This document shows positions 1 through 5,379 of a stretch of DNA of 5,624 nt, one piece after another. Below the pieces are notes generated by a model, which did not search any database, was not told the DNA's origin, and saw only the letters and a program-made list of their open reading frames with translations. Where the stretch lies: the NCBI GenBank assembly GCA_019417865.1, contig DYCW01000108.1, positions 1-5,624 on the forward strand. Reading direction: 5' to 3'. The DNA comes from Ruminococcus sp. (GTDB lineage: Bacteria; Bacillota; Clostridia; Oscillospirales; Ruminococcaceae). Each line of letters starts with the position of its first letter. Positions within the stretch are counted from its first letter, which is position 1. A program made the position numbers and the translations under genes.

Positions 1-77
1 GTTATAATATAATAATACAGAAACAGAATTACCGTTAGAATTGCAAATATAATTCCCCCATGTGTTCTTCTCCTCAT
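1..77 (-). CDS. Start of a membrane-anchored protein, cut by the left edge
   Basis: An ATG at 77 opens 25 codons that stay open to the window edge. The protein begins MRRRTHGG and continues into about 17 hydrophobic residues (IIFAILTVILFLYYYII). Three arginines before a hydrophobic stretch are typical of a signal anchor or first membrane segment with the N-terminus inside. The start lies 19 bases after the stop of the sugar transferase on the same strand, so it is probably the third gene of the glycan operon. The ribosome binding site is weak: only GTGG about six bases upstream, or AGGG further away. A TTG four codons earlier is another possible start. Too little is visible to name a family. 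In such clusters, chain-length regulators, LytR-CpsA-Psr proteins and membrane-bound transferases are common, but none is supported here. Confidence 0.55.
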   Translation of the reverse strand, partial: MRRRTHGGIIFAILTVILFLYYYII

Positions 78-96
78 GTAGATCCACAAAGTTACC

Positions 97-705
97 CTAT
101 TTTTTCTGCTTTCCCTCTACAATATCTTTCTGTAGAATCGAACCGATCACAGAACCGAACAAACACCGACAGTCAAACCAAAATGACATTCGTTTCACAT
201 ATTCCCCGTCCAGTTCTGCCTTTTGCTCTACGGTCAACTTGTCTCGTCCGTTCATCTGTGCCCAGCCGAACAGCCCCGGTTTTACCTGATCCGCCCCATT
301 CTCCTGCCGCAGTTCCAACAAATCCGCCTGATTATACAATGCCGGTCTCGGTCCCACAAACGACATATCGCCCCGCAGAATATTCACCAGCTGTGGCAAC
401 TCATCCAGACTGGTTTTCCGCAGGAATTTCCCAACTGGTGTAATGTACTTCTCTGGGTTTTCCAGCTCATTCGTGGGAATATTCGCCGGCGTACTCATCC
501 GCATACTGCGGAATTTATACATCCGAAATGTCGCTTCTTTGCCATCTACACGCCTACCCGCACGCTTCTGAGAGAAGATAATGGTACCTGGATCGGAACA
601 GTAAATCAAAATCGCAATGATCAGCATCAAAACAGAAGCCAAACACAATCCCAAAACGCTGACTACGATGTCCAATATCCGCTTTATGTACTTCTGATAG
701 AACAT
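97..705 (-). CDS. Polyprenyl-phosphate sugar-1-phosphate transferase (PglC/WcaJ-type, small form)
   Basis: Predicted to move a sugar 1-phosphate from a UDP-sugar onto undecaprenyl phosphate at the inner face of the membrane, the first committed step of a surface glycan or glycoprotein chain. From the ATG at 705 it has 202 residues, the size of the compact PglC-like enzymes, without the large N-terminal domain of WcaJ. Residues 10-35 form one hydrophobic segment, likely the re-entrant membrane helix. Then follow the family motifs: SDPGTIIFSQKRAGR (37-51), YKFRSM (63-68), TSLDELPQL (98-106) with the Asp-Glu catalytic pair at about 101-102, LRGDMSFVGPRP, and KPGLFGWAQMNGRD. The ATG at 705 is preferred over a GTG at 717 because AAGAGG at 717-722 gives it an 11-base spacing and would overlap the GTG. 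The gene lies 57 bases behind the dehydratase on the same strand. The family is certain; the sugar is not readable. PglC-like enzymes often take the products made downstream of PglF-type dehydratases. Confidence 0.95.
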   Translation of the reverse strand: MFYQKYIKRILDIVVSVLGLCLASVLMLIIAILIYCSDPGTIIFSQKRAGRRVDGKEATFRMYKFRSMRMSTPANIPTNELENPEKYITPVGKFLRKTSLDELPQLVNILRGDMSFVGPRPALYNQADLLELRQENGADQVKPGLFGWAQMNGRDKLTVEQKAELDGEYVKRMSFWFDCRCLFGSVIGSILQKDIVEGKQKK

Positions 706-729
706 ACTGCACAACACCTCTTCCCTATT

Positions 730-744
730 TCACCACCGCTTCAT
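730..744 (-). other. Four-codon mini-ORF (M-K-R-W-stop) ahead of the sugar transferase
   Basis: An ATG at 742-744 is followed by AAG, CGG, TGG and then TGA. It sits 11 bases behind GGAGG (756-760), the best Shine-Dalgarno sequence in this gap and better than the one at the transferase ATG. The ATG is exactly 39 bases upstream of the transferase ATG and in the same frame, so only the TGA at 730-732 keeps it from being an N-terminal extension. It could be a translated leader that couples the two genes by reinitiation, or a former start lost to a nonsense change. That it is translated is inference. Confidence 0.4.
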
Positions 745-755
745 GCGTTATTTCT

Positions 756-760
756 CCTCC
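756..760 (-). promoter_or_regulatory. Strong Shine-Dalgarno GGAGG just after the dehydratase stop
   Basis: GGAGGAGA on the minus strand starts two bases after the TAA of the dehydratase (763-765). It points to the ATG at 744, which has only four codons before a stop. It may load ribosomes for the sugar transferase by coupling, since the transferase's own AAGAGG site is weaker. Confidence 0.6.
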
Positions 761-762
761 GC

Positions 763-2649
763 TTATTCGCCACCTTTCCCCTCTTCGTGATGAAAGTCTG
801 GCACGATTTCTTTCAACAGCCGCAAGGTCTCCTCTTGGTCATTCCGCAGAGCGGCATCTTTCAGCTGATGCAGCAACGAGATAAAATTTGTATCATCAAA
901 TGCAATTTGCTGTCCGATAAAAATTTGACTGTTTTCGGTTTCCTGTAGCGTCTTCTGCTGTCGATTTTCCTGCTCTGTCAGCAGTTCCTCATGCATCCGT
1001 TCCCCTGGACGAGGTCCGATAAAGCGAATCTTTACATCTCGGTATGGTATCTTTCCATAGGCAGAAATCAGATTCTCCGCCAGTGTCAAAATTCGCACCG
1101 GTGCCCCCATGTCCAGCACAAAAATCTCGCCGCCCTTTGCCATGGCACTGGCATGTAAAACCAGTGAAACGGCTTCTGGAATCGTCATAAAATAACGAAT
1201 CATATCCGGATGGGTCACAGTTACTGGCTTTCCGCTCTCAATCTGTTTCCGAAAGAGTGGGATCACGGAGCCATTTGAGCCAAGTACATTGCCAAATCGT
1301 GTTGTGATAAACTCCGTCTGCGTGGATCGCTGCGACATATACTGTACAATCATCTCACAGCAGCGTTTTGTGGCACCCATGACATTGACCGGATGCACTG
1401 CCTTGTCTGTGGAAATCATGATAAACTTTTCACAGTGAAAGCTGTCTGCCAACGTAGCAAGGTAAAACGTTCCCACCACATTGTTTTTAACCGCCTCCTC
1501 CGGACAGGTCTCCATCAACGGCACGTGTTTATGGGCTGCCGCATGAAACACAATCTGCGGATGATATTTTTCAAACAACAACAACAGTTTAGGGTAATCT
1601 CTCACAGAGGCAATCTCCACGGAAAGCGGAATTTTACGGTTATATTCAATATACAATTCCTGCTGAATATCATAGACGTTGTTTTCATAGATGTCCACAA
1701 TAATAACCCGCTTCGGATGATAGGTCATAATCTGCCTTACAATTTCCGAGCCAATGGAACCGCCACCGCCCGTTACCATGCAGATTTTTCCCTTTAGAAA
1801 ATTCGCCACTTTTTCCCGGTCAAATTTCACGGGTTCTCTACCCAGCAGATCTTCAATTCGCACGTCCTGAATCTGCGGAATGATGTCCTTCTGGAAAAAG
1901 AGCTGACTCAGGTGCGGCATGACTTTCACCGGCAGTCTGGTATGGGCACAGATGTCCAAAATGCGTCTGCGATTTCTTTCGTCACAGGACGGAATGGCAA
2001 ACATAATCATGTCAATTTTCATCTTTTCACACAGTGTGCCAATATCCTCTGTCGTTCCTGCAACCCGTACCCCTTTCACATTTGCATTTTTCTTCAGCGG
2101 ATCATCATCCACAATACAAATCGGATCGTAAGGAATTGGCGGCGTTTTTGCCGGATCCGCACAGGAACGCTGGATTTCATTTAAAATCAGTTCACATCCA
2201 CTGCCAGCTCCCACAATCAACAGCCGTTTTCGGGATTCCACCCTTCCCGCATCCGTTAAGATTAAAAATGTACGCCGAAAAATCAATCGAAATGCCACAA
2301 TGCCGCTCCATGCCAGAACTGCATTCAAAATCAAAAAAGAAACAGGCACCTCCAACCGCAGCAGCAGTACAACAATGCTGCTGAGCAGCTGCCCGACAAT
2401 CACACCAACAGAACAAGTAATATAATCACGTATATTAAAATATCGCCAAAATACATCATATGCACCGCTGATTTTTAATGTTAAAAAGGTAAAGAAAATG
2501 TTCAATGCCATATAGGGAAATAGACCGGAAATATGAATCACCGATTTTCCCAGTATAAAAAAGAAAAAGGAAGTCAAAGCAATACACAAAAAAAGAATGC
2601 CGACATCCGCCGCCATTAAAATCAGTTTTCGAGCAGAATATTTCTTCAA
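763..2649 (-). CDS. Membrane-bound nucleotide-sugar 4,6-dehydratase (PglF/CapD/FlaA1-like)
   Basis: Predicted to convert a UDP-HexNAc, most likely UDP-GlcNAc, into its 4-keto-6-deoxy form with bound NAD, the entry point to sugars such as QuiNAc, FucNAc and diNAc-bacillosamine. With the TTG start at 2649 it has 628 residues. Four membrane segments lie at about 9-33, 42-61, 77-97 and 102-124. A first Rossmann domain follows with VGAGSG (146-151), then the catalytic SDR domain with TGGGGSIG (293-300), STDKAV (413-418) and NVMGATK (422-428). GPRPGERMHEELL lies near 545-557. In this branch Met replaces the usual SDR Tyr; here it is Met424, with Lys428 four residues on, and Thr414-Asp415-Lys416 act in catalysis. 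The TTG start is chosen for its perfect GAGGTGAT site. The ATG ATG at 2671-2676 would add nine residues but has no visible binding site. It is the first gene of the minus-strand operon. The family is sure; whether UDP-GlcNAc is the substrate is inference. Confidence 0.95.
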   Translation of the reverse strand: MKKYSARKLILMAADVGILFLCIALTSFFFFILGKSVIHISGLFPYMALNIFFTFLTLKISGAYDVFWRYFNIRDYITCSVGVIVGQLLSSIVVLLLRLEVPVSFLILNAVLAWSGIVAFRLIFRRTFLILTDAGRVESRKRLLIVGAGSGCELILNEIQRSCADPAKTPPIPYDPICIVDDDPLKKNANVKGVRVAGTTEDIGTLCEKMKIDMIMFAIPSCDERNRRRILDICAHTRLPVKVMPHLSQLFFQKDIIPQIQDVRIEDLLGREPVKFDREKVANFLKGKICMVTGGGGSIGSEIVRQIMTYHPKRVIIVDIYENNVYDIQQELYIEYNRKIPLSVEIASVRDYPKLLLLFEKYHPQIVFHAAAHKHVPLMETCPEEAVKNNVVGTFYLATLADSFHCEKFIMISTDKAVHPVNVMGATKRCCEMIVQYMSQRSTQTEFITTRFGNVLGSNGSVIPLFRKQIESGKPVTVTHPDMIRYFMTIPEAVSLVLHASAMAKGGEIFVLDMGAPVRILTLAENLISAYGKIPYRDVKIRFIGPRPGERMHEELLTEQENRQQKTLQETENSQIFIGQQIAFDDTNFISLLHQLKDAALRNDQEETLRLLKEIVPDFHHEEGKGGE

Positions 2650-2653
2650 TCCT

Positions 2654-2661
2654 ATCACCTC
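2654..2661 (-). promoter_or_regulatory. Shine-Dalgarno GAGGTGAT that decides the dehydratase TTG start
   Basis: GAGGTGAT is an eight-base match to the anti-Shine-Dalgarno sequence and leaves four bases before the TTG at 2647-2649, or eight when counted from GAGG. Upstream of the ATG pair at 2671-2676 there is only ACGTGG. The TTG is therefore the likelier initiation codon. Confidence 0.7.
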
Positions 2662-2686
2662 ATTCTGCTGCATCATCCACGTATTT

Positions 2687-2722
2687 TCGGTTGTCTCTCA
2701 CCCAAAGACACACCCTAACCGA
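2687..2722 (-). promoter_or_regulatory. Leader hairpin or operator at the start of the glycan-operon transcript
   Basis: On the minus strand TCGGTT (2717-2722) pairs perfectly with AACCGA (2687-2692), and inside it GTCT (2693-2696 with 2706-2709) pairs again, giving a nested stem. It begins only a few bases after the transcription start expected near 2725. It could be a 5' UTR structure or a repressor site. No U-tract follows, so it is not a terminator. Confidence 0.35.
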
Positions 2723-2731
2723 TTTTCATTC

Positions 2732-2760
2732 ATTGTACCATATTCTTTGCACAATGTCAA
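2732..2760 (-). promoter_or_regulatory. Sigma-70/SigA promoter of the glycan operon
   Basis: Reading the minus strand, TTGACA (2755-2760, perfect) is followed by a 17-base spacer and TACAAT (2732-2737, five of six), with TGG just before it as an extended -10. The start should fall near 2725, giving a leader of about 76 bases to the TTG start. This is close to the strongest possible housekeeping promoter, so regulation, if any, probably comes from a repressor or from the leader. Confidence 0.85.
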
Positions 2761-2786
2761 GAAATAGCGAGGAAAATCAAAAAAAT

Positions 2787-2818
2787 ATGAGAGAAAACAA
2801 CATAAAATTTCCTCTCAT
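2787..2818. repeat. Spaced inverted repeat between the two divergent promoters
   Basis: ATGAGAG (2787-2793) is mirrored by CTCTCAT (2812-2818) across 18 bases. With one mismatch the arms extend inward to 11 bases (ATGAGAGAAAA with TTTCCTCTCAT). It lies upstream of both promoters, so it is not expected in either mRNA, which favours a protein-binding site over an RNA hairpin. No regulator family is implied by the sequence. Confidence 0.35.
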
Positions 2819-2894
2819 GCAATCTCTTACGGAAAGACTGGAAAACCAAACAAATTGGAAAGTAAAAAATTAGCATGTTTATCGAAAGAAATGA

Positions 2895-2923
2895 TTGCTT
2901 TTTACAGTGCGGTATGATATAAT
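2895..2923 (+). promoter_or_regulatory. Sigma-70/SigA promoter of the GH95 operon
   Basis: TTGCTT (2895-2900) is followed by 17 bases and a perfect TATAAT (2918-2923), preceded by TGA as an extended -10. The start should be near 2930, leaving a leader of about 80 bases before the GH95 ATG. The -35 box matches the consensus only in its first three bases, leaving room for control. Confidence 0.75.
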
Positions 2924-2935
2924 AAATGAGATAAT

Positions 2936-2950
2936 GGGTGAAATTTCCCC
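2936..2950. promoter_or_regulatory. Palindrome just downstream of the GH95 transcription start
   Basis: GGGTGAAATTTCCCC has the perfect core GAAATTTC (2940-2947) and outer G/C pairs around one mismatch. It would cover about +6 to +20 of the transcript, a usual place for a repressor operator. It is short and its role is inference. Confidence 0.3.
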
Positions 2951-2999
2951 TTGTACAGTCTTTTATCAATCTCTATGCAGCATATTTTCAAGAGGAAAC

Positions 3000-3004
3000 G
3001 GAGG
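3000..3004 (+). promoter_or_regulatory. Shine-Dalgarno GGAGG fixing the GH95 start
   Basis: GGAGG stands seven bases before the ATG at 3012. It rules against the longer open frame from a TTG at 2895, which would begin inside the promoter and add 39 residues with no family match. Confidence 0.85.
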
Positions 3005-3011
3005 AACAACA

Positions 3012-5327
3012 ATGGATACACAAACCACGCTTTGGTATCGCAGTCCGGCAATGGATTTTGACCATGCCCTGCCAGTCGGAAACGGCAGAATCGGCGGCAT
3101 GCTGTTCGGTGACCCGGAACGAGAGGTCATTCAGCTCAATGAAGATTCTGTCTGGTCGGGCGGAAAACGGGAACGCAATAATCCGGATGCCTATGAAGGC
3201 TTGCAGGAAATCCGAAAGCTGCTCTTAGAAGAGCATATTGGCGAAGCAGAAAAAATTGCCTTTCAAAAAATGCAAGGGGTCACACCAAATGCACGGCATT
3301 ACATGCCGCTCGGTAATCTACAAATTCACCAAAAACTGCAAGGCAAGGCAAGGCAATATCGCCGCAGCTTGGATCTGGAACAAGCATTGGCAGCCGTACA
3401 GTTCACCGTCAATGAGGTCACTTATATTCGAGAGTTATTCGTCTCCTATCCGGATCAGATCATGGTGCTGCACATTGCCGCAGACCAAAAGGGCTGCATT
3501 TCCCTTTCTGTCGGCATAGATGGCAGAGAAGACGACTATGATGACTGCCGTCCTTGTGCCCCCAATACCATCCTCTATACCGGTGGTACCGGCGGCAGAA
3601 ACGGCATTGGGTTTGCTGTTGCACTGACGGGCAAACAAACCGGTGGAACCATGCGGACGCTTGGCGGTCAACTGGTAATTGAACAAGCAGATGAAGTCAC
3701 GCTGTTGCTTTCTGTGGCAACTAGCTTCTACCATGGGGAAGATTATGCAGAAGCCGCACGCATGGATGTTGCCTATGCACAGGACTGCACCTATGAAAAG
3801 CTGCTCTATCGTCACTTGAGTGACTATCAAAAGCTGTTCCGCCGGGTACGGCTCGTCCTGCCGGATAACAGCGAAGGGAATAGTACGTTGCCCACAGATG
3901 AACGCTTACAACGATTGCGGGGCGATGAAGGCGACCACAAGGAATGCAAGCTGCAAATCCATGACGGCCATCTGGCTGTTTTATACTTCAACTATGGCAG
4001 ATATCTGATGATTGCCGGCAGCCGTCCCGGTTCCCAACCCATGAATATGCAAGGTATCTGGAATCAGGATATGCATCCAGCATGGGGAAGCCGCTATACC
4101 GTCAATGTCAACACACAAATGAACTACTGGCCGGCAGAGGTTTGCAATCTATCAGAATGTCATCTGCCGCTGTTCGATCTGCTCAGCAGAATACAGGAAT
4201 CCGGTCGAAAAACAGCCAAAGAAATGTATCACTGCCGTGGCTTTGTCTGCCATCACAGCACCGATCTGTGGGGGGACACCGCACCACAGGATTTGTGTAT
4301 GCCTGCCACCATCTGGCCAATGGGGGCAGCGTGGCTCTGCCTGCACGTTTTTGAACACTATGCCTTCACACAGGATCAGGACTTTTTATCTGCCCATTAC
4401 GACTTAATGCGGGATGCAGCTCTGTTCTTTGTGGATTATCTTATAAAAAATAAAAATGGAGAACTCGTCACCGCTCCTTCCGTTTCGCCGGAAAACACCT
4501 ATCGCACTGCAAGCGGTGAAACGGGCAGTCTTTGTATCGGTCCAACTATGGATATGGAAATCATCACAGTCCTGTTCCAGAATGTCATAGAAAGTAGCCG
4601 GATTTTGCAGCGGGATGCTGCATTTGCACAGACACTCTCCGATTTACTTCCGCATCTGCCCAAAATTAAAATCGGACGCTACGGACAGATTCAAGAGTGG
4701 ACAGAGGACTATGAAGAAGTGGACATCGGTCACCGCCATATTTCTCATCTGTTTGGTCTGTATCCGGCACATCTGATTGACCCACACCAGACCCCACAGC
4801 TCAGCAAGGCTGCCCGTGCAACTTTGATTCGCCGCTTGATTCACGGCGACAACCACACCGGCTGGAGTCGTGCTTGGATTATGAATATGTGGGCAAGACT
4901 GCTGGACGGTAGAATGGCATATGAAAACCTGCAACAGCTGCTGACATGGTCAACCAATCCCAACTTGCTGGATTCCCACCCGCCGTTCCAGATTGACGGC
5001 AACTTCGGTGGTCTGGCTGCCATTGCAGAATGTCTTCTGCAAAGCCATGCGAATGAATTGAACTTACTGCCCGCCCTGCCAGCAGAGTGGACAGAAGGCA
5101 GTGTAAACGGTCTGCGGGCAAGAGGCGGCTTTGAAGTCAGTATGCAGTGGGCAAATGGCAGCCTGCAAACGGCTTCCATTCTGTCCCTCAGCGGCAACGT
5201 CTGCCGCCTGCGGTGCAATGCCATTGCCAGCGTTACTTGTGAGCAAAAACCAGTGGATGCCATCATGGACGGCGAAATCATTCAATTCGACACCATCAAA
5301 GGACATACGTATACAGTACGTACATAA
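3012..5327 (+). CDS. GH95 alpha-L-fucosidase / alpha-L-galactosidase, cytoplasmic
   Basis: A glycoside hydrolase family 95 enzyme of 771 residues, a normal full length. Characterised members remove terminal alpha-1,2-L-fucose or alpha-L-galactose with inversion. The N-terminal beta-sandwich opens with the family signature LWYRSPAMDFDHALPVGNGR (7-26) and QLNEDSVWSGG (41-51). The (alpha/alpha)6 catalytic part holds YTVNVNTQMNYWPAE (362-376), SPEN with the general acid Glu494, GHRHISHLFGLYP (from about 573), TGWSRAW (616-622) and QIDGNFGG. By analogy with bifidobacterial AfcA, Asn365, Asn367 and Asp662 form the base relay. Thr363 stands where AfcA-like fucosidases have His, which may shift the enzyme towards L-galactose. 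There is no signal peptide or membrane segment, so it should act on sugars already imported. The gene has its own promoter at 2895-2923 and probably shares a transcript with the lipoprotein 52 bases downstream. A GCAAG repeat lies at 3338-3356. The family is sure; the substrate is not. Confidence 0.96.
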   Translation: MDTQTTLWYRSPAMDFDHALPVGNGRIGGMLFGDPEREVIQLNEDSVWSGGKRERNNPDAYEGLQEIRKLLLEEHIGEAEKIAFQKMQGVTPNARHYMPLGNLQIHQKLQGKARQYRRSLDLEQALAAVQFTVNEVTYIRELFVSYPDQIMVLHIAADQKGCISLSVGIDGREDDYDDCRPCAPNTILYTGGTGGRNGIGFAVALTGKQTGGTMRTLGGQLVIEQADEVTLLLSVATSFYHGEDYAEAARMDVAYAQDCTYEKLLYRHLSDYQKLFRRVRLVLPDNSEGNSTLPTDERLQRLRGDEGDHKECKLQIHDGHLAVLYFNYGRYLMIAGSRPGSQPMNMQGIWNQDMHPAWGSRYTVNVNTQMNYWPAEVCNLSECHLPLFDLLSRIQESGRKTAKEMYHCRGFVCHHSTDLWGDTAPQDLCMPATIWPMGAAWLCLHVFEHYAFTQDQDFLSAHYDLMRDAALFFVDYLIKNKNGELVTAPSVSPENTYRTASGETGSLCIGPTMDMEIITVLFQNVIESSRILQRDAAFAQTLSDLLPHLPKIKIGRYGQIQEWTEDYEEVDIGHRHISHLFGLYPAHLIDPHQTPQLSKAARATLIRRLIHGDNHTGWSRAWIMNMWARLLDGRMAYENLQQLLTWSTNPNLLDSHPPFQIDGNFGGLAAIAECLLQSHANELNLLPALPAEWTEGSVNGLRARGGFEVSMQWANGSLQTASILSLSGNVCRLRCNAIASVTCEQKPVDAIMDGEIIQFDTIKGHTYTVRT
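3338..3356 (+). repeat. Pentanucleotide tandem repeat GCAAG, 3.8 copies, inside the GH95 gene
   Basis: Three full GCAAG units followed by GCAA encode part of LQGKARQY near residues 109-116 of the GH95 enzyme. Gain or loss of one unit would shift the frame early in the gene. The present copy number keeps the frame open. It is short for an active phase-variation tract. Confidence 0.7.
5306..5322 (+). repeat. TACGTA repeat hairpin at the GH95 3' end
   Basis: TACGTA occurs at 5306-5311 and 5317-5322 with five bases between, so the RNA can form a six-pair stem just before the stop codon at 5325. A loose T-rich stretch (5328-5338) follows. The stem is weak and the T-run is broken by A, so I read it at most as a leaky terminator or 3' end structure, not a firm stop before the lipoprotein gene. 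Confidence 0.3.
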
Positions 5328-5365
5328 TTTATTTTTCTGTTTCCCATGCTACAAAAAGAAACACA

Positions 5366-5372
5366 AAGGAGG
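5366..5372 (+). promoter_or_regulatory. Shine-Dalgarno AAGGAGG for the lipoprotein
   Basis: A seven-base match to the anti-Shine-Dalgarno sequence, seven bases before the ATG at 5380. It sets the start of a gene that is visible only in part. Confidence 0.85.
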
Positions 5373-5379
5373 AACCTGC

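Larger units (their letters stand above)
2677..3011. other. Divergent intergenic region between the glycan operon and the GH95 operon
   Basis: This 335-base AT-rich stretch separates two oppositely transcribed operons. It holds a promoter facing left (2732-2760), a promoter facing right (2895-2923), a leader hairpin for the left transcript (2687-2722), a spaced inverted repeat between the promoters (2787-2818), a second one reaching into the right promoter (2862-2905), and a palindrome just after the right transcription start (2936-2950). I see no convincing gene in it on either strand; the open frames there have no credible start sites or protein-like composition. Confidence 0.75.

Noticed and set aside
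730..732. TGA read as tryptophan or selenocysteine, giving a longer transferase
   Set aside because: Tryptophan is encoded by TGG in all genes here, no selenocysteine element is visible, and the extra residues do not resemble the family N-terminus, which fits the ATG at 705.
223..948. A 241-codon plus-strand open frame opposite the transferase and dehydratase
   Set aside because: It is antisense to two genes with clear family motifs, has no ribosome binding site, and its residues are a shadow of the opposite strand.
2359..2383. CAGCAGCA / TGCTGCTG hairpin inside the dehydratase gene
   Set aside because: It follows from Leu, Ser and Ala codons in the third membrane segment. It has no T-run and no sign of independent function.
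2871..2890. Catabolite-repression (cre) site upstream of the GH95 promoter
   Set aside because: TGTTTATCGAAAGA resembles cre but the central CG is one base out of place and the right half does not match.
2691..2969. Short open frames on both strands in the intergenic region
   Set aside because: They overlap the promoters, lack proper ribosome binding sites and have low-complexity composition.
2895..3011. N-terminal extension of the GH95 protein by 39 residues from a TTG at 2895
   Set aside because: The TTG is itself the -35 box of the promoter. The ATG at 3012 has a good GGAGG and begins exactly at the family's conserved N-terminus.
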